Part shown: one piece after another, positions 8,259 through 17,167 of the stretch | Numbering within the stretch: position 1 is the first letter of the stretch | Layout of the letters: each line of letters opens with the position of its first letter | Source of the DNA: Microbacteriaceae bacterium VKM Ac-2854 | GTDB lineage: Bacteria; Actinomycetota; Actinomycetes; Actinomycetales; Microbacteriaceae | Reading direction: 5' to 3' | DNA length: 64,000 nt | Assembly: GCA_013205085.1 (NCBI GenBank) | Contig: JABMLH010000007.1 | Span: 124,001-188,000 of the forward strand | Made by a program: the position numbers and the translations under genes | Notes under the pieces: model-generated | Told to the model about the DNA's origin: nothing | The model's database searches: none | Seen by the model: only the letters and a program-made list of their open reading frames with translations

Positions 8259-9161
8259 GTGGTGAGTCCCACCCACGAAACCCGCCGACAGAACCGCCGT
8301 GCCCGCCGCGGTCGCCACAAGGGTGACAACGATCACGAGAACTTCGCGCGCGGCTTCGACGCGCTCGGCCAGCTCGCCGTCGACGGAGTGATCGTGTCCG
8401 CCCGGGCCGTCGATCTGGCGACAGGTCGCACGCTGTTCGCGGTCGACGACACGGTGTCGATGCCCACGGCCAGCGTCGGCAAGATCCTGCTGCTGATCGA
8501 AGTCGCCGCGCGTCTGGCGACCGATCCGCAGGAGAATCTGCGACTCGTCGATCGCACGGCGGCGGATGCGGTCGCCGACTCCGGCCTGTGGCAGCACCTG
8601 CAGATCCCGTCGATGCCGATCGCCGATCTTGCGGCGCTGGTCGGAGCCACCAGCGACAACCTCGCCACCAACGTGCTGCTGCGCCGGGTCGGCCTGGAGG
8701 CCGTCCGTGAGCGGGCGGAGGGTCTGGGGCTGAGCCGCACGGCGCTGCTGGACGTGGTCCGCGACGAGCGCGGGCCGGATGATGCTCCGCAGCTCTCCAT
8801 CGGCTCGGCCAAGGAACTGACCTGGCTGATGGCCGCGCTCGCGAACGGTGAGATCGTCGATGCCGGCGTCTCCTCGCGGGTCATCGGCTGGCTGTCGCTG
8901 AACCCTGACCTGTCTCTCGTCGCCTCCGCGTTCGGGCTCGACCCCCTCTCGCACCGCCAGGCCGATCACGGCGTGCTGCTGGTCAACAAGACCGGGGTCG
9001 ACGTCGGAGTCCGCGCCGAGGTCGGTGTGCTCCGGGGCCCGCGTGCCGGCGTCGCGTACGCCGTGATCACCCAGTTCAACGACGTCAACCTGCGCTACCG
9101 CCTCAGCGTGTACGAGGGCCTGCGCACCCTCGGCGTCGACCTTTTGGAGTACACCCACTGA
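8259..9161 (+). CDS. Class A beta-lactamase-fold serine hydrolase without signal peptide
   Basis: 300 residues. The three active-site motifs have class A spacing: SVGK with Ser72 and Lys75, SDN at 132-134, and KTG at 244-246. The omega-loop ExxLN motif is not seen; only D169/E170 lie at that height. This argues against efficient hydrolysis of beta-lactams and for a peptidase, esterase or other PF13354-type role. The N-terminus is very basic (RRQNRRARRGRHKG) and has no export signal, so the protein appears cytosolic, which is odd for a penicillin-recognising fold. GTG 8259 has agagggg upstream. Confidence 0.8.
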   Translation: MVSPTHETRRQNRRARRGRHKGDNDHENFARGFDALGQLAVDGVIVSARAVDLATGRTLFAVDDTVSMPTASVGKILLLIEVAARLATDPQENLRLVDRTAADAVADSGLWQHLQIPSMPIADLAALVGATSDNLATNVLLRRVGLEAVRERAEGLGLSRTALLDVVRDERGPDDAPQLSIGSAKELTWLMAALANGEIVDAGVSSRVIGWLSLNPDLSLVASAFGLDPLSHRQADHGVLLVNKTGVDVGVRAEVGVLRGPRAGVAYAVITQFNDVNLRYRLSVYEGLRTLGVDLLEYTH

Positions 9162-9209
9162 GCCTTCGCGAGAGCACGCCCTCAGATGAGCTGCGGCGCG
9201 TCTCTCGTC

Positions 9210-9527
9210 CTACGCTCGCGCCGCTGCGATCGCGTCCTCGAGCAGCCGGGCGAAGTGGGCGTGCTCGGTCAGCGGCACCGCGACCCAGTCCTTCCACCGG
9301 CGCTCGCCGCCTGGCACGAACAGCTCGGCGCCGGGGATGCCCAGCGCGTCCTCGAGCTGTGGTGTGCCGGCGCCGAGCTTGAAGGCAGCCTGGTGCGGCT
9401 GCATCACGCCGACGACCCGGCCGTCGAGGAACCACGCATCGGATCCGAACATCCTGCTGGGCGTGATGCCCTCGTCCGCGAACTCCGCGGCCAACTGTGC
9501 GTGCAGTGCGGATGCGTCCATGTGCAT
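9210..9527 (-). CDS. Small TfoX-N-like protein
   Basis: 105 residues. SRMFGSDAWFLDGRVVGVMQ and FKLGAGTP fit the pattern of the TfoX/Sxy N-terminal domain (RxMFGg...dGrvfg...lylK), with WKDWVAVP near the end at the YxxVP position. Function in actinobacteria is unknown; such small TfoX_N proteins are not competence regulators by themselves. Divergent from the LLM oxidoreductase gene with 35 bp between starts. Two in-frame ATGs (9527, 9521) are both possible. Confidence 0.6.
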   Translation of the reverse strand: MHMDASALHAQLAAEFADEGITPSRMFGSDAWFLDGRVVGVMQPHQAAFKLGAGTPQLEDALGIPGAELFVPGGERRWKDWVAVPLTEHAHFARLLEDAIAAARA

Positions 9528-9562
9528 CAGTGTGCACCGTCGTGTGCTGCCAGGCTGGACTC

Positions 9563-10474
9563 ATGGACTTCAGAATCTTCACCGAGCCCCAGCAGGGCGC
9601 GAGCTACGACGAGTTGCTCGCCGTCGCGCAGGCCACCGAGCGCCTCGGCTTCGACGGCTTCTTCCGCTCCGACCACTACTTGCGGATGGGGGCGGGCGAC
9701 CCCGGCGCGGGGCCGACGGACGCGTGGACGACCCTGGCCGGGCTCGCCCGCGAGACCGAGCGGATCGCTCTGGGCACCCTGGTCTCCTCCGTTACGCACC
9801 GCTGGCCCGGCGTGCTGGCCGTTCAGGTCGCGCAGGTCGACCAGATGTCCGGCGGTCGCGTCGAGCTGGGCCTCGGCACCGGTTGGTTCCAGGAGGAGCA
9901 CGAGGCGTTCGGCATCCCGTTCCCGCCCAAGCGTTTCGATCTGCTGGAGGAGCAGCTGGAGATCGTGACCGGGCTCTGGAACACGCCGGCGGGTGAGAGC
10001 TACAGCTATGCGGGCGCGAACTACACGTTGAAGAACGCACCGGGCCTGCCGAAGCCCGCGCGGCTGCCGGTGCCGGTGATCGTCGGCGGAAAGGGCGCCA
10101 AGCGCACCCCGGCGCTCGCCGCGCGATTCGCGACCGAGTTCAATCTGCCGTTCCCCGATCCCGGCACGATCCCGGAGACCTTCGACCGGGTGCGCGCCGC
10201 GTGCACGGCCGTCGGTCGTGATCCGGAGTCGTTGCTCTACTCGGTCGCGCTGGTCGCGGCGGTCGGGCGCGACGATGCGGAGGTCGCACGCCGCGCCGAC
10301 GCCATCGGTCGCGAGCCGGATGAGCTGCGTCGCAACGGCCTCGCCGGCACCGTCGCGGAGGTCGCCGACACGCTCGCCGCGCTGCAGGCCGACGGTGTGC
10401 AGCGGGTCTACCTGCAGATCCTCGACCTGCACGACCTCGATCACCTCGAGCTCATCGCGGGCGAGCTGCTCTAG
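9563..10474 (+). CDS. LLM-class (F420-type) flavin-dependent oxidoreductase
   Basis: 303 residues of the luciferase-like monooxygenase fold. MDFRIFTEPQQGASYDELL, GFDGFFRSDHYLRMG, IALGTLVSSVTHRWPGVLA and RVELGLGTGWFQEEHEAFGI are standard for the F420-dependent TIGR03560-like group. The bulge region VSSVTHR and the glycine-rich loops that hold the deazaflavin or FMN are present. Substrate unknown. ATG 9563 follows a weak -10 (CAGGCT) at 6 nt, so it may be leaderless. A longer upstream frame exists but would run through the divergent gene start. Confidence 0.88.
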   Translation: MDFRIFTEPQQGASYDELLAVAQATERLGFDGFFRSDHYLRMGAGDPGAGPTDAWTTLAGLARETERIALGTLVSSVTHRWPGVLAVQVAQVDQMSGGRVELGLGTGWFQEEHEAFGIPFPPKRFDLLEEQLEIVTGLWNTPAGESYSYAGANYTLKNAPGLPKPARLPVPVIVGGKGAKRTPALAARFATEFNLPFPDPGTIPETFDRVRAACTAVGRDPESLLYSVALVAAVGRDDAEVARRADAIGREPDELRRNGLAGTVAEVADTLAALQADGVQRVYLQILDLHDLDHLELIAGELL

Positions 10475-10490
10475 GCGGTGGCGCCTCGAA

Positions 10491-10539
10491 AAAGGGTTGT
10501 CACTTCGTCCGCAGGTACCGGAGAAAGTGACAACCCTTT
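10491..10539. terminator. GGTTGTC-type hairpin 2
   Basis: A 15-bp perfect stem (10491-10505, aaagggttgtcactt, with 10525-10539) lies between the convergent LLM and aquaporin genes. It is probably a bidirectional terminator. The same family as 6058-6102, with a different loop. Confidence 0.75.
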
Positions 10540-10551
10540 CGAGCGGGCGCC

Positions 10552-11331
10552 CTACTTCTCGAAGAGCACCTTCTGGGCGGCGCCGGCGATGATCGCGCCG
10601 AGCACCGGGGCCAGGAGGAACAGCCAGAGCTGGCCGAGGGCGTCGCCGCCGCCGTAGATCGCGGTCGCGATCGAGCGCGCCGGGTTCAGCGACGTGTTCG
10701 AGATCGGGATGGTCGCCAGGTGCAGCAGGGTCAGCGTGCCGCCGATCGCGGCCGGCGCGATGCCGGGGATCGCGCGGGGGCCGGTCACGCCGAGGATCAC
10801 GAAGAGGAACACCGCTGTCGCGATCACCTCGGTGATCAGCACGGCGACGAGCGAGAATCCGCCGGGCGAGTGCTCGCCGAATCCGTTCGACGCGAAACCG
10901 CCCGCCTGCGCCGTGGACAGAGCCCCGTCGGGGCCGCTGGCGAGGATCGCGACCAGCACGCTGGAGGCGATCGCGCCGCCGATGATCTGCGCGACGACGT
11001 AGGGCAGAACGCCCTGCCACGCGAAGCGGCCGGCCACGGCGAGGCCGATGGTCACCGCAGGATTGAAGTGGCCCCCGGAGATGTGCCCGACGGTGGAGGC
11101 ACCGATGAAGACGGTGAGTCCGATCGCGATCGAGACGCCGAGGAAGCCGACGCCGAAGGGGGTGGCGTCGTCGAAGCCGAAGCTCGCCGCGAAGAGTGCG
11201 GTGCCGATGGTGCCGAAGACCAGCAGGAAGGTGCCGAACACCTCCGCCGCCAGACGCGAGGACGTCGCTGGGGCGACGGCGGTCGGATCGAGTTCGGGTT
11301 GCGTCTGAAGGGGCGCACTTTCGCTGGTCAT
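10552..11331 (-). CDS. aqpZ: Aquaporin (AqpZ-like MIP channel)
   Basis: 259 residues with six membrane helices and both NPA boxes: GGHFNPAVT near residue 83 and NTSLNPARS near residue 200. The second loop carries Arg directly after NPA, as in all MIP channels. The first half-helix region VGHISGGHFNPAVTIG and the absence of Asp after the second NPA (S instead) point to a water-selective rather than glycerol channel. ATG 11331 has gagga upstream. The N-terminus has a polar extension of about 27 residues. Single-gene unit. Confidence 0.9.
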   Translation of the reverse strand: MTSESAPLQTQPELDPTAVAPATSSRLAAEVFGTFLLVFGTIGTALFAASFGFDDATPFGVGFLGVSIAIGLTVFIGASTVGHISGGHFNPAVTIGLAVAGRFAWQGVLPYVVAQIIGGAIASSVLVAILASGPDGALSTAQAGGFASNGFGEHSPGGFSLVAVLITEVIATAVFLFVILGVTGPRAIPGIAPAAIGGTLTLLHLATIPISNTSLNPARSIATAIYGGGDALGQLWLFLLAPVLGAIIAGAAQKVLFEK

Positions 11332-11516
11332 CGGTTCCTCCGTGAGGTGTGTGGGCGCGCCGAATCGGTCTCGGCGAGCAGCCATCCTGGACGCCGGCCC
11401 GAAGCGCACGAGCGCGAGAATCGCTCAGCGCTCAGAAGAATCATGGCAGTCGGTCACGCGGCGGCCCCGCTCCGAGGCCGACGATGACGCGGAATGTCGG
11501 ACCGCGTGACGCGCCG

Positions 11517-11522
11517 TAGGGT
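11517..11522 (+). promoter_or_regulatory. Leaderless -10 box for clpS
   Basis: TAGGGT ends 6 nt before GTG 11529, in the same spacing as for the M13 peptidase gene. No Shine-Dalgarno. Confidence 0.55.
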
Positions 11523-11528
11523 GGTCAG

Positions 11529-11849
11529 GTGTCCGCCTCCGTGATCTCCGCCTCCGCCGATGTGCGTGAGCGGCCCGATCTGCGCGAGGAGACGGTGACC
11601 CGCTCCCGGGCGGATGTGCCCTGGGTCACCATCGTCTGGAACGACCCGGTCAACCTGATGAGCTACGTCTCGTACGTCTTCCGCAGCTACTTCGGCTTCT
11701 CGCGCGCCGAGGCGGAGCGATTGATGCTGCAGGTGCACAACGACGGCCGCGCCGTGGTCGCGACCGGCAATCGCGAGCAGATGGAGGTGCACGTCCAGGC
11801 CCTGCACGAGTACGGACTCTGGGCGACGCTGCAGAAGGAGGATGCCTGA
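11529..11849 (+). CDS. clpS: ClpS, adaptor for the Clp protease
   Basis: 106 residues. WVTIVWNDPVNLMSYV is the N-degron-binding region with the conserved N-D-P; LMLQVHNDGRAVVATG contains the HxxGxA-type segment that binds the ClpA/ClpC N-domain. ClpS hands proteins with bulky N-terminal residues to ClpCP. The gene overlaps the DUF2017 gene by one base, as in most actinobacteria. GTG start from a leaderless promoter. Confidence 0.95.
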   Translation: MSASVISASADVRERPDLREETVTRSRADVPWVTIVWNDPVNLMSYVSYVFRSYFGFSRAEAERLMLQVHNDGRAVVATGNREQMEVHVQALHEYGLWATLQKEDA

Positions 11850-12382
11850 TGCGGATGTTCCGCCGCGAGTCCGGCGGTTTCGTCGGTGCACGATTCACGG
11901 CCGAGGAGGCCGGCGTGCTCCGTCAGCTGGCGCTCGAACTCCTGCAGCTCCTGGACGGCGCGGCAGCGGATGCGTCCGCCGACGCCGCGGCGACGGATCC
12001 GGCGCTCGCCCGCCTGCTTCCCGACGCGTACCGCGACGATGCCGAGGCCGCCGCCGATTTCCGCCGCTTCACCTCCGAAGACCTCGCCGCACGCAAGATG
12101 GAGAACGCGCGCGCGGTGGTCGCCGCGCTGGACGGGGCGGAGGCTCCGCGCCGGTTCGCGGCGCTCGGCGAGATCGCCGTGCGACTCGACGACCCGGCGG
12201 CGCAGTCGTGGCTGCGCTCGCTCACCGACATGCGCCTCGCACTGGCGGCGCGGCTCGGCATCGACGATGAGGACGAGATGGCGCCATGGGCGCGGATGGA
12301 CCCGCAGTCGGAGGGTGTGCGCAACGTCTACGACTGGCTCGCCGCGGTGCAGGACGGGTTGGTGCGCGCGGTCGATCGCTGA
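11849..12382 (+). CDS. DUF2017 protein, partner gene of clpS
   Basis: 177 residues, largely helical. FRRESGGFVGARFTAEEAGVLRQLALELLQLL and NVYDWLAAVQDGLVR are typical of DUF2017 (PF09438). The clpS-DUF2017 pair is conserved across actinobacteria, which suggests a role with ClpS, but no activity is known to me. Start ATG shares one base with the clpS stop, so translation is coupled. Confidence 0.85.
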   Translation: MRMFRRESGGFVGARFTAEEAGVLRQLALELLQLLDGAAADASADAAATDPALARLLPDAYRDDAEAAADFRRFTSEDLAARKMENARAVVAALDGAEAPRRFAALGEIAVRLDDPAAQSWLRSLTDMRLALAARLGIDDEDEMAPWARMDPQSEGVRNVYDWLAAVQDGLVRAVDR

Positions 12383-12511
12383 GGCGCGTCCAACCCGGGA
12401 AAATCGACAGACGCCGTTTCCCACAGCTGTGCATAACTCTGTGGAGAGAGGTGTGAACTGTGTAGAAACTCGGCACCGGGCAAGGGGGTTACCGTACTCG
12501 GAGGCCACCGC

Positions 12512-12517
12512 TAGCGT
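12512..12517 (+). promoter_or_regulatory. Leaderless -10 box for DUF1206 gene
   Basis: TAGCGT ends 6 nt before ATG 12524. Between it and the preceding gene lie about 120 bp with two short CACAG/CTGTG dyads around 12420-12450 and nothing else recognised. Confidence 0.5.
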
Positions 12518-12523
12518 CGAAGG

Positions 12524-13333
12524 ATGGCAGCGGGCAAGGCGCAGAACGCGGCACGACAGGCCGAATCCTCCACCGCCCTTCGCGGACTCGCCCGTGCGGG
12601 CTTCGCGGCGAACGGGCTGGTGCACGTGCTGATCGGCGGCATCGCCATCGGCGTGGCCGGCGGATCCGGCGGCTCGGCCGATCAATCGGGGGCGCTCGGA
12701 GCGATCGCTGCGACGCCGGGCGGCGTCTTCCTGCTCTGGGCGTGTGCGATCGGCCTGCTCGGCCTCGCGGTGTTCCAGCTCGTGCAGGCCGTGCTGACGC
12801 GCGAGGGCGACTCCTCGGCGAAGCGCTGGGGCAACCGGATCAAGGAGGCGTCGAAAGGCGTGGCGTTCGGAGCCATCGGCGTCACGGCGGTGACCGTGGC
12901 GCTCGGTGGCCGGAGCGACTCGTCGGAATCGTCGCAGAACGCGAGCGCCGGGCTGCTCGGCACACCGGGTGGCGTGTTCCTGCTGGTCGCGATCGGTGCG
13001 GGCGTGATCGCGATCGGCGCGGTCTTCGTGTTCCGTGGCGTCTCCGGGCGCTTCGAGCAGGAGATCAACGAGCCGGCGGGCGCCGCGGGGCGGGCCGTGC
13101 ACACCCTCGGCGTCGCGGGCTACGTCGCCAAGGGCATCGTGCTCGGGGCCGTGGGGGTGCTGCTCGTGGTGGCGGCATTGCGGGCGGATCCGCAGGAGGC
13201 CGGCGGGCTCGACGAGGGGCTGAAGTCACTGGCCGAGCTGCCCTTCGGGGTCGTGCTGCTGTACGCCGTCGCGGTCGGGCTGATCGCGTACGGGGTGTAC
13301 TGCTTCGCTCGCGCGCGGTGGGCGCGGCTCTGA
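12524..13333 (+). CDS. DUF1206 six-helix membrane protein
   Basis: 269 residues made of three repeats of about 85 residues, each with two membrane helices. Each opens with a GxxARG/GLVHVLIG-type helix (LARAGFAANGLVHVLIGGIAIGVA; ASKGVAFGAIGVTAVTVALG; VAGYVAKGIVLGAVGVLLVV) and includes a GG.....G..LL..VA.G...Y segment. This is the DUF1206 architecture. Function is unknown to me. It ends about 25 bp before a palindromic repeat. Confidence 0.85.
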   Translation: MAAGKAQNAARQAESSTALRGLARAGFAANGLVHVLIGGIAIGVAGGSGGSADQSGALGAIAATPGGVFLLWACAIGLLGLAVFQLVQAVLTREGDSSAKRWGNRIKEASKGVAFGAIGVTAVTVALGGRSDSSESSQNASAGLLGTPGGVFLLVAIGAGVIAIGAVFVFRGVSGRFEQEINEPAGAAGRAVHTLGVAGYVAKGIVLGAVGVLLVVAALRADPQEAGGLDEGLKSLAELPFGVVLLYAVAVGLIAYGVYCFARARWARL

Positions 13334-13356
13334 GGTCGTGACCGGGCGAACGCGGA

Positions 13357-13428
13357 CGTAATCTCGGCTGAAAGCGTTTGTCGGCGCCCATCGCGGCCGA
13401 CGACGTCGCTCAGCCGAGGTTGAGTACG
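13357..13428. repeat. AACCTCGGCTGA-type palindromic repeat, copy 1
   Basis: Outer arms ATCTCGGCTGA (13360-13370) and TCAGCCGAGGTT (13410-13421) enclose an inner GTCGGCG/CGGCCGAC dyad with CCCATCGCGG at the centre. The reverse complement of 42161-42230 has the same arms and the same CCCATCGCGG centre. It lies between DUF1206 and the CCA enzyme gene. Confidence 0.7.
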
Positions 13429-13497
13429 CGATCCCTACCGGAGGAACTGGTCGAGCCCGCCGGAGCCGACGGCTCCCGGCCGCGATCGCCCCTCCCG

Positions 13498-13503
13498 TAG
13501 AAT
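13498..13503 (+). promoter_or_regulatory. Leaderless -10 box for the CCA-adding enzyme gene
   Basis: TAGAAT ends 7 nt before ATG 13511. This decides for ATG 13511 rather than the in-frame GTG at 13505, which would fall upstream of the predicted transcript start. Confidence 0.55.
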
Positions 13504-13510
13504 CGTGCGA

Positions 13511-14932
13511 ATGCACAGTGTCGCCGCGGCCCTCGAAGGACTGAAGCTCCTGGCGGAGACCCCGACCGTCGCTCGCCTCGCCGCGAGCTTCGCGGCCGCC
13601 GGGCACGAGCTGGCGCTGGTCGGTGGGCCGGTGCGGGATGCGTTCATCGGACGAGCGGTGCACGACCTCGACTTCACCACGTCGGCGAGGCCCGACGAGA
13701 TCATCGCGATCGTCGCGCCGATCGCCCAGACGCACTGGGACATCGGGCGCGCGTTCGGCACGATCGGTGCCGTGGTCGCCGGCGAGACCGTCGAGATCAC
13801 CACCTACCGCAGCGACAGCTACGACGGCCTCTCCCGCAAGCCGGAGGTCGAGTTCGGCGACTCGCTGGAGGGCGACCTCATCCGTCGCGACTTCACGGTC
13901 AACGCGATGGCGCTGCGGCTGCCGGAGGTCGTGCTCGTCGATCCGTCCGGCGGCATCGAGGACCTCATCGCGGGTCGACTGCGCACCCCGGCGGATGCGG
14001 AGGTGAGCTTCGGCGACGATCCGCTGCGGATGATGCGCGCGGCCCGATTCACGGCGCAGCTCGGCTTGCGCACCACGGACGAGGTCGAGTGGGCGATGGC
14101 CGAGCTGGCCCCGCGCATCCGTGACATCTCGGCCGAGCGGGTGCAGGACGAGTTCAAGAAACTGCTGCTCACGGATACGCCCCGCGAGGGTCTGCAGTTG
14201 CTGGTGGACACCGGTATCGCCGAGCACGTGCTGCCCGAGCTGCCGGCGTTGCGCCTGGAGCAGGACGAGCACCACCACCACAAGGACGTCTACGTGCACA
14301 GCCTCACCGTGCTCGATCAGGCGATCGCGTTGGAGAAGTCCCGCGGGCACCAGCCCGACCTCACGCTGCGGATCGCGGCGCTGCTGCACGACATCGGCAA
14401 GCCGGCCACACGCAAGCTCGAGCCCGGCGGCGCCGTCAGCTTCTACCACCACGACCTCGTCGGCGCGAAGCTCGCCTACAAGCGTCTGCGCGCGCTCAAG
14501 TTCGACAAGCAGACCATGGTCGACGTGTCGCGGCTCGTCGAGCTGCACCTGCGCTTCTTCGGCTACACAGAGGGCACGTGGACCGACTCCGCCGTGCGCC
14601 GCTACGTCACCGACGCCGGCCCGCTGCTGGAGCGGCTGCACATCCTGACCCGGGCGGATGTGACCACCCGCAACAAGCGCAAGGCCGAACGGCTCGCGCA
14701 CGCCTACGACGACCTCGAGGCACGCATCGCCGATCTCGCCGAGCGCGAGGAGCTCGCCTCGAAGCGGCCGGACCTCGACGGCGAGGCGATCATGCGCATC
14801 CTCGACCTCACTCCGGGCCCGGACGTGGGCCGCGCCTACAAGTGGCTCCTCGAACTCCGCCTGGAGCACGGCCCCCTCGGCGCCGAGGAGGCGGAACGCC
14901 GCCTCCGCGCCTGGTGGTCGGCGCGCGACTGA
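13511..14932 (+). CDS. cca: CCA tRNA nucleotidyltransferase
   Basis: 473 residues. Head domain with LVGGPVRDAFIGR and DLDFTTSARPDE (GG...DxD catalytic site) near residue 40, then the RRDFTVNAMALR and ADDPLRMMRAARF motifs for NTP selection. An HD-type domain with LLHDIGKP follows near residue 295. This is the actinobacterial CCA-adding type that repairs or builds tRNA 3' ends. In actinobacteria it often lies near the rpsF-dnaB block, as here. Confidence 0.93.
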   Translation: MHSVAAALEGLKLLAETPTVARLAASFAAAGHELALVGGPVRDAFIGRAVHDLDFTTSARPDEIIAIVAPIAQTHWDIGRAFGTIGAVVAGETVEITTYRSDSYDGLSRKPEVEFGDSLEGDLIRRDFTVNAMALRLPEVVLVDPSGGIEDLIAGRLRTPADAEVSFGDDPLRMMRAARFTAQLGLRTTDEVEWAMAELAPRIRDISAERVQDEFKKLLLTDTPREGLQLLVDTGIAEHVLPELPALRLEQDEHHHHKDVYVHSLTVLDQAIALEKSRGHQPDLTLRIAALLHDIGKPATRKLEPGGAVSFYHHDLVGAKLAYKRLRALKFDKQTMVDVSRLVELHLRFFGYTEGTWTDSAVRRYVTDAGPLLERLHILTRADVTTRNKRKAERLAHAYDDLEARIADLAEREELASKRPDLDGEAIMRILDLTPGPDVGRAYKWLLELRLEHGPLGAEEAERRLRAWWSARD

Positions 14933-14973
14933 CCCTCGTCCCCGTCCCTCGTCCCCGTCCCTCGTCCGGAAGG

Positions 14974-15101
14974 CTCGCGAAATTTCGCGAGATTCGGTGC
15001 TGCGGACGAGATCCCGCGTCGCGGCCGCGCATGTCGTCCGCAACGCCCGATCTCGCCGGCGGGCCCGCGCCGAAACAGCGAATCTCGCGAAATTTCGCGA
15101 G
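14974..15101. repeat. Composite palindromic repeat, copies 2 and 3
   Basis: Two perfect 18-bp palindromes CTCGCGAAATTTCGCGAG (14974-14991 and 15084-15101) bracket a GC-rich stem (gcggacgag at 15002-15010 with gtcgtccgc at 15033-15041) and a cgatctcgccggcg segment. The left part repeats the element at 3981-4050 in the same order. The stretch 14933-15261 has no gene; besides this repeat it holds only the rpsF leader. Confidence 0.75.
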
Positions 15102-15261
15102 GTACTCCCGTGAGCTCCTGCTGGCGCGCCACCCCGGAGGTGAGCTAAGGTAGCCAGGTTGTCTGCGACCAGACGCACTCGCGTCCGCGGGAGCAGACAG
15201 ATGCTACATACCCTCCTGTCACAGAAATCCTGTGGCCGTTCAGTCCGAAGGAGGTGGGTTA
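15102..15261 (+). promoter_or_regulatory. Leader region of the rpsF operon
   Basis: About 160 bp between the palindromic repeat and rpsF. It contains a GTCTGCGACCAGACGC dyad and a later gagcagacag segment (about 15160-15200) that could form alternative leader hairpins. It ends in a strong Shine-Dalgarno (aaggaggtggg, 15248-15258). Leader folding or S6/S18 feedback control is possible but not shown. Confidence 0.4.
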
Positions 15262-15669
15262 GTGACGCATCAGTACGAACTCATGGTCATCCTGGATCCC
15301 GAGATCGATGAGCGCACCGTCGCTCCGAGTCTCGACAAGTTCCTCAACGTCATCCGCACCGATGGTGGCACCATCGACAACGTGGATGTCTGGGGCCGTC
15401 GTCGCCTGGCTTACGAGATCAACAAGAAGTCCGAGGGCATCTACGCCGTCGTCGACTTCACGTCGACCTCCGACGCCGCCAAGGAGCTCGACCGTCAGCT
15501 CGGTCTCTCCGAAGCCGTTATGCGCACCAAGGTGCTGCGTGCGGAAGAGGGCATCGCCCAGGTCGCCGCCGCCAAGAAGCTCGCCGACGAGAAGGCCGCC
15601 CGCAAGGCTGCCAAGGCTCCCGTCGCCCCGAAGGTCGCCGCGCCCGTCGCGGCTCCCGCCGAGGCCTAG
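15262..15669 (+). CDS. rpsF: 30S ribosomal protein S6
   Basis: 135 residues. [23 protein letters not shown] is the classical S6 start, and [26 protein letters not shown] the conserved centre. The C-terminal tail of about 35 residues rich in Ala, Lys and Pro is an actinobacterial extension. The start is the GTG after a very strong Shine-Dalgarno, not the upstream in-frame GTG. First gene of the rpsF-ssb-rpsR-rplI operon. Confidence 0.97.
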   Translation: MTHQYELMVILDPEIDERTVAPSLDKFLNVIRTDGGTIDNVDVWGRRRLAYEINKKSEGIYAVVDFTSTSDAAKELDRQLGLSEAVMRTKVLRAEEGIAQVAAAKKLADEKAARKAAKAPVAPKVAAPVAAPAEA

Positions 15670-15678
15670 GAACTCCTC

Positions 15679-16257
15679 ATGGCCGGCGAAACCATCATCA
15701 CGGTTGTGGGAAACCTCACGTCCGACCCCGAACTGCGCTACACGCAGAACGGGCTCGCGGTCGCGAACTTCACCATCGCCTCCACGCCGCGCACCCTCGA
15801 TCGCGCCTCCAACGAGTGGAAGGACGGCGAAGCGCTGTTCCTGCGCGCGTCGGTCTGGCGCGAGTTCGCCGAGCACGTCGCGGGATCGCTGACGAAGGGA
15901 AGCCGCGTCATCGCGACCGGCCGCCTGAAGCAGCGCTCCTACGAGACGAAGGAAGGCGAGAAGCGCACCTCCATCGAGCTCGAGATCGACGAGATCGGCC
16001 CCTCGCTCCGCTACGCGACCGCATCCATCACCCGCGCTGCGGGTGGCGGCGGCGGACAGCGCGGCGTCGGCGGCGGCCAGGGCAACTTCGGTGGCAACCA
16101 GGGCAACTTCGGCGGTAACGGCGGAGGGAACCAGGGCGGTCAGCAGGGTGGATTCGGCGGCGGCCGTCAGCAGGAGGAGCCCTGGGCTCCCGCTGCTCCG
16201 GCCGGCGGCGACGTGTGGAACACGCCGGGCAGCTACAACGACGAGACGCCCTTCTAA
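15679..16257 (+). CDS. ssb: Single-stranded DNA-binding protein
   Basis: 192 residues: an OB fold in the first 115 ([39 protein letters not shown]), a Gly/Gln/Asn-rich linker (repeated [10 protein letters not shown] units) and the acidic tip NDETPF at the end, which recruits replication and repair proteins. Nine bases after rpsF and before rpsR, the standard actinobacterial order. Confidence 0.97.
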   Translation: MAGETIITVVGNLTSDPELRYTQNGLAVANFTIASTPRTLDRASNEWKDGEALFLRASVWREFAEHVAGSLTKGSRVIATGRLKQRSYETKEGEKRTSIELEIDEIGPSLRYATASITRAAGGGGGQRGVGGGQGNFGGNQGNFGGNGGGNQGGQQGGFGGGRQQEEPWAPAAPAGGDVWNTPGSYNDETPF

Positions 16258-16360
16258 AGCGCCTCTGCGTTCGCGCCCCTTCGGGGGCACCTCGTTGAGA
16301 ACTGCGTCCCCATCCGCTTCGCGCGGATGAGCGGGCGAACAAGAATCTAAGGAAACCACT

Positions 16361-16621
16361 ATGGCTGGAAAGAGCAGCGGCGACCGCCGCAAGCCGATCC
16401 GCGGAAAGGGCGCGAAGAACGCGGCCCCCGCGAAGTCGGTCCGCGTGGGTGTCATCGACTACAAGGATGTCGCGACCCTGCGCAAGTTCATCTCGGAGCG
16501 TGGAAAGATCCGCGCCCGTCGTATCACCGGTGTCTCCGTGCAGGAGCAGCGCCTCATCGCCCGCGCCGTCAAGAACGCGCGTGAGATGGCTCTGCTGCCC
16601 TACGCCGGCAGCGGAAGGTAG
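16361..16621 (+). CDS. rpsR: 30S ribosomal protein S18
   Basis: 86 residues. [24 protein letters not shown] and [27 protein letters not shown] are S18 signatures. No CxxC zinc motif at the N-terminus, so this is the zinc-free form. A 103-bp gap after ssb holds an imperfect hairpin around 16265-16330. Preceded by aagga. Confidence 0.97.
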   Translation: MAGKSSGDRRKPIRGKGAKNAAPAKSVRVGVIDYKDVATLRKFISERGKIRARRITGVSVQEQRLIARAVKNAREMALLPYAGSGR

Positions 16622-16629
16622 GTAACGGT

Positions 16630-17082
16630 ATGTCCAAGGTCATCCTGACCCACGAAGTCGACGGACTCGGCTCGGCCGGCGACGTCGTCGACGTCAAGAA
16701 CGGTTACGCCCGCAACTACCTCATCCCGCAGGGCTTCGGCGTTGCGTGGACCCGTGGTGGCGAGAAGCAGGTCGAGCAGATCAAGTCCGCTCGTGCCGCT
16801 CGCGAGCACAAGACCATCGAAGAGGCGCAGCACACGAAGCAGGTCCTCGAGGCCAACCGCGTGAAGCTGACCGTGAAGGCCGGTAAGGACGGGCGCCTGT
16901 TCGGCTCCGTCAAGACCGCCGACATCGCCTCCGCCGTCTCGGCCGCCGGCTTCGGCGACCTCGACAAGCGCAAGATCGTCATCGCCAACCCGATCAAGTC
17001 GACCGGTGAGCACGAGGCGATCGCTCGCCTCCGCGACGACATCCAGGCCACCATCAAGCTCCAGGTGGTCGCGGCCAAGTAA
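16630..17082 (+). CDS. rplI: 50S ribosomal protein L9
   Basis: 150 residues: the N-terminal RNA-binding domain ([33 protein letters not shown] in segments), a long central helix around residues 45-75, and the C-terminal domain with [19 protein letters not shown]. Eight bases after rpsR; last gene of the operon, followed by a terminator. Confidence 0.97.
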   Translation: MSKVILTHEVDGLGSAGDVVDVKNGYARNYLIPQGFGVAWTRGGEKQVEQIKSARAAREHKTIEEAQHTKQVLEANRVKLTVKAGKDGRLFGSVKTADIASAVSAAGFGDLDKRKIVIANPIKSTGEHEAIARLRDDIQATIKLQVVAAK

Positions 17083-17105
17083 GGCCGTTACAACGCACGT
17101 CACGG

Positions 17106-17141
17106 CGGCGCGAGCCGGGTTTTCGGACCCGGGTCGCGCCG
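17106..17141 (+). terminator. Terminator of the rpsF-rplI operon
   Basis: A 15-bp stem with one mismatch (17106-17120 with 17127-17141) around the loop tttcgg, followed by ctttgtcgt. It lies 24 bp after the rplI stop. Confidence 0.8.
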
Positions 17142-17167
17142 CTTTGTCGTAGCCGTTTCACACAGGG

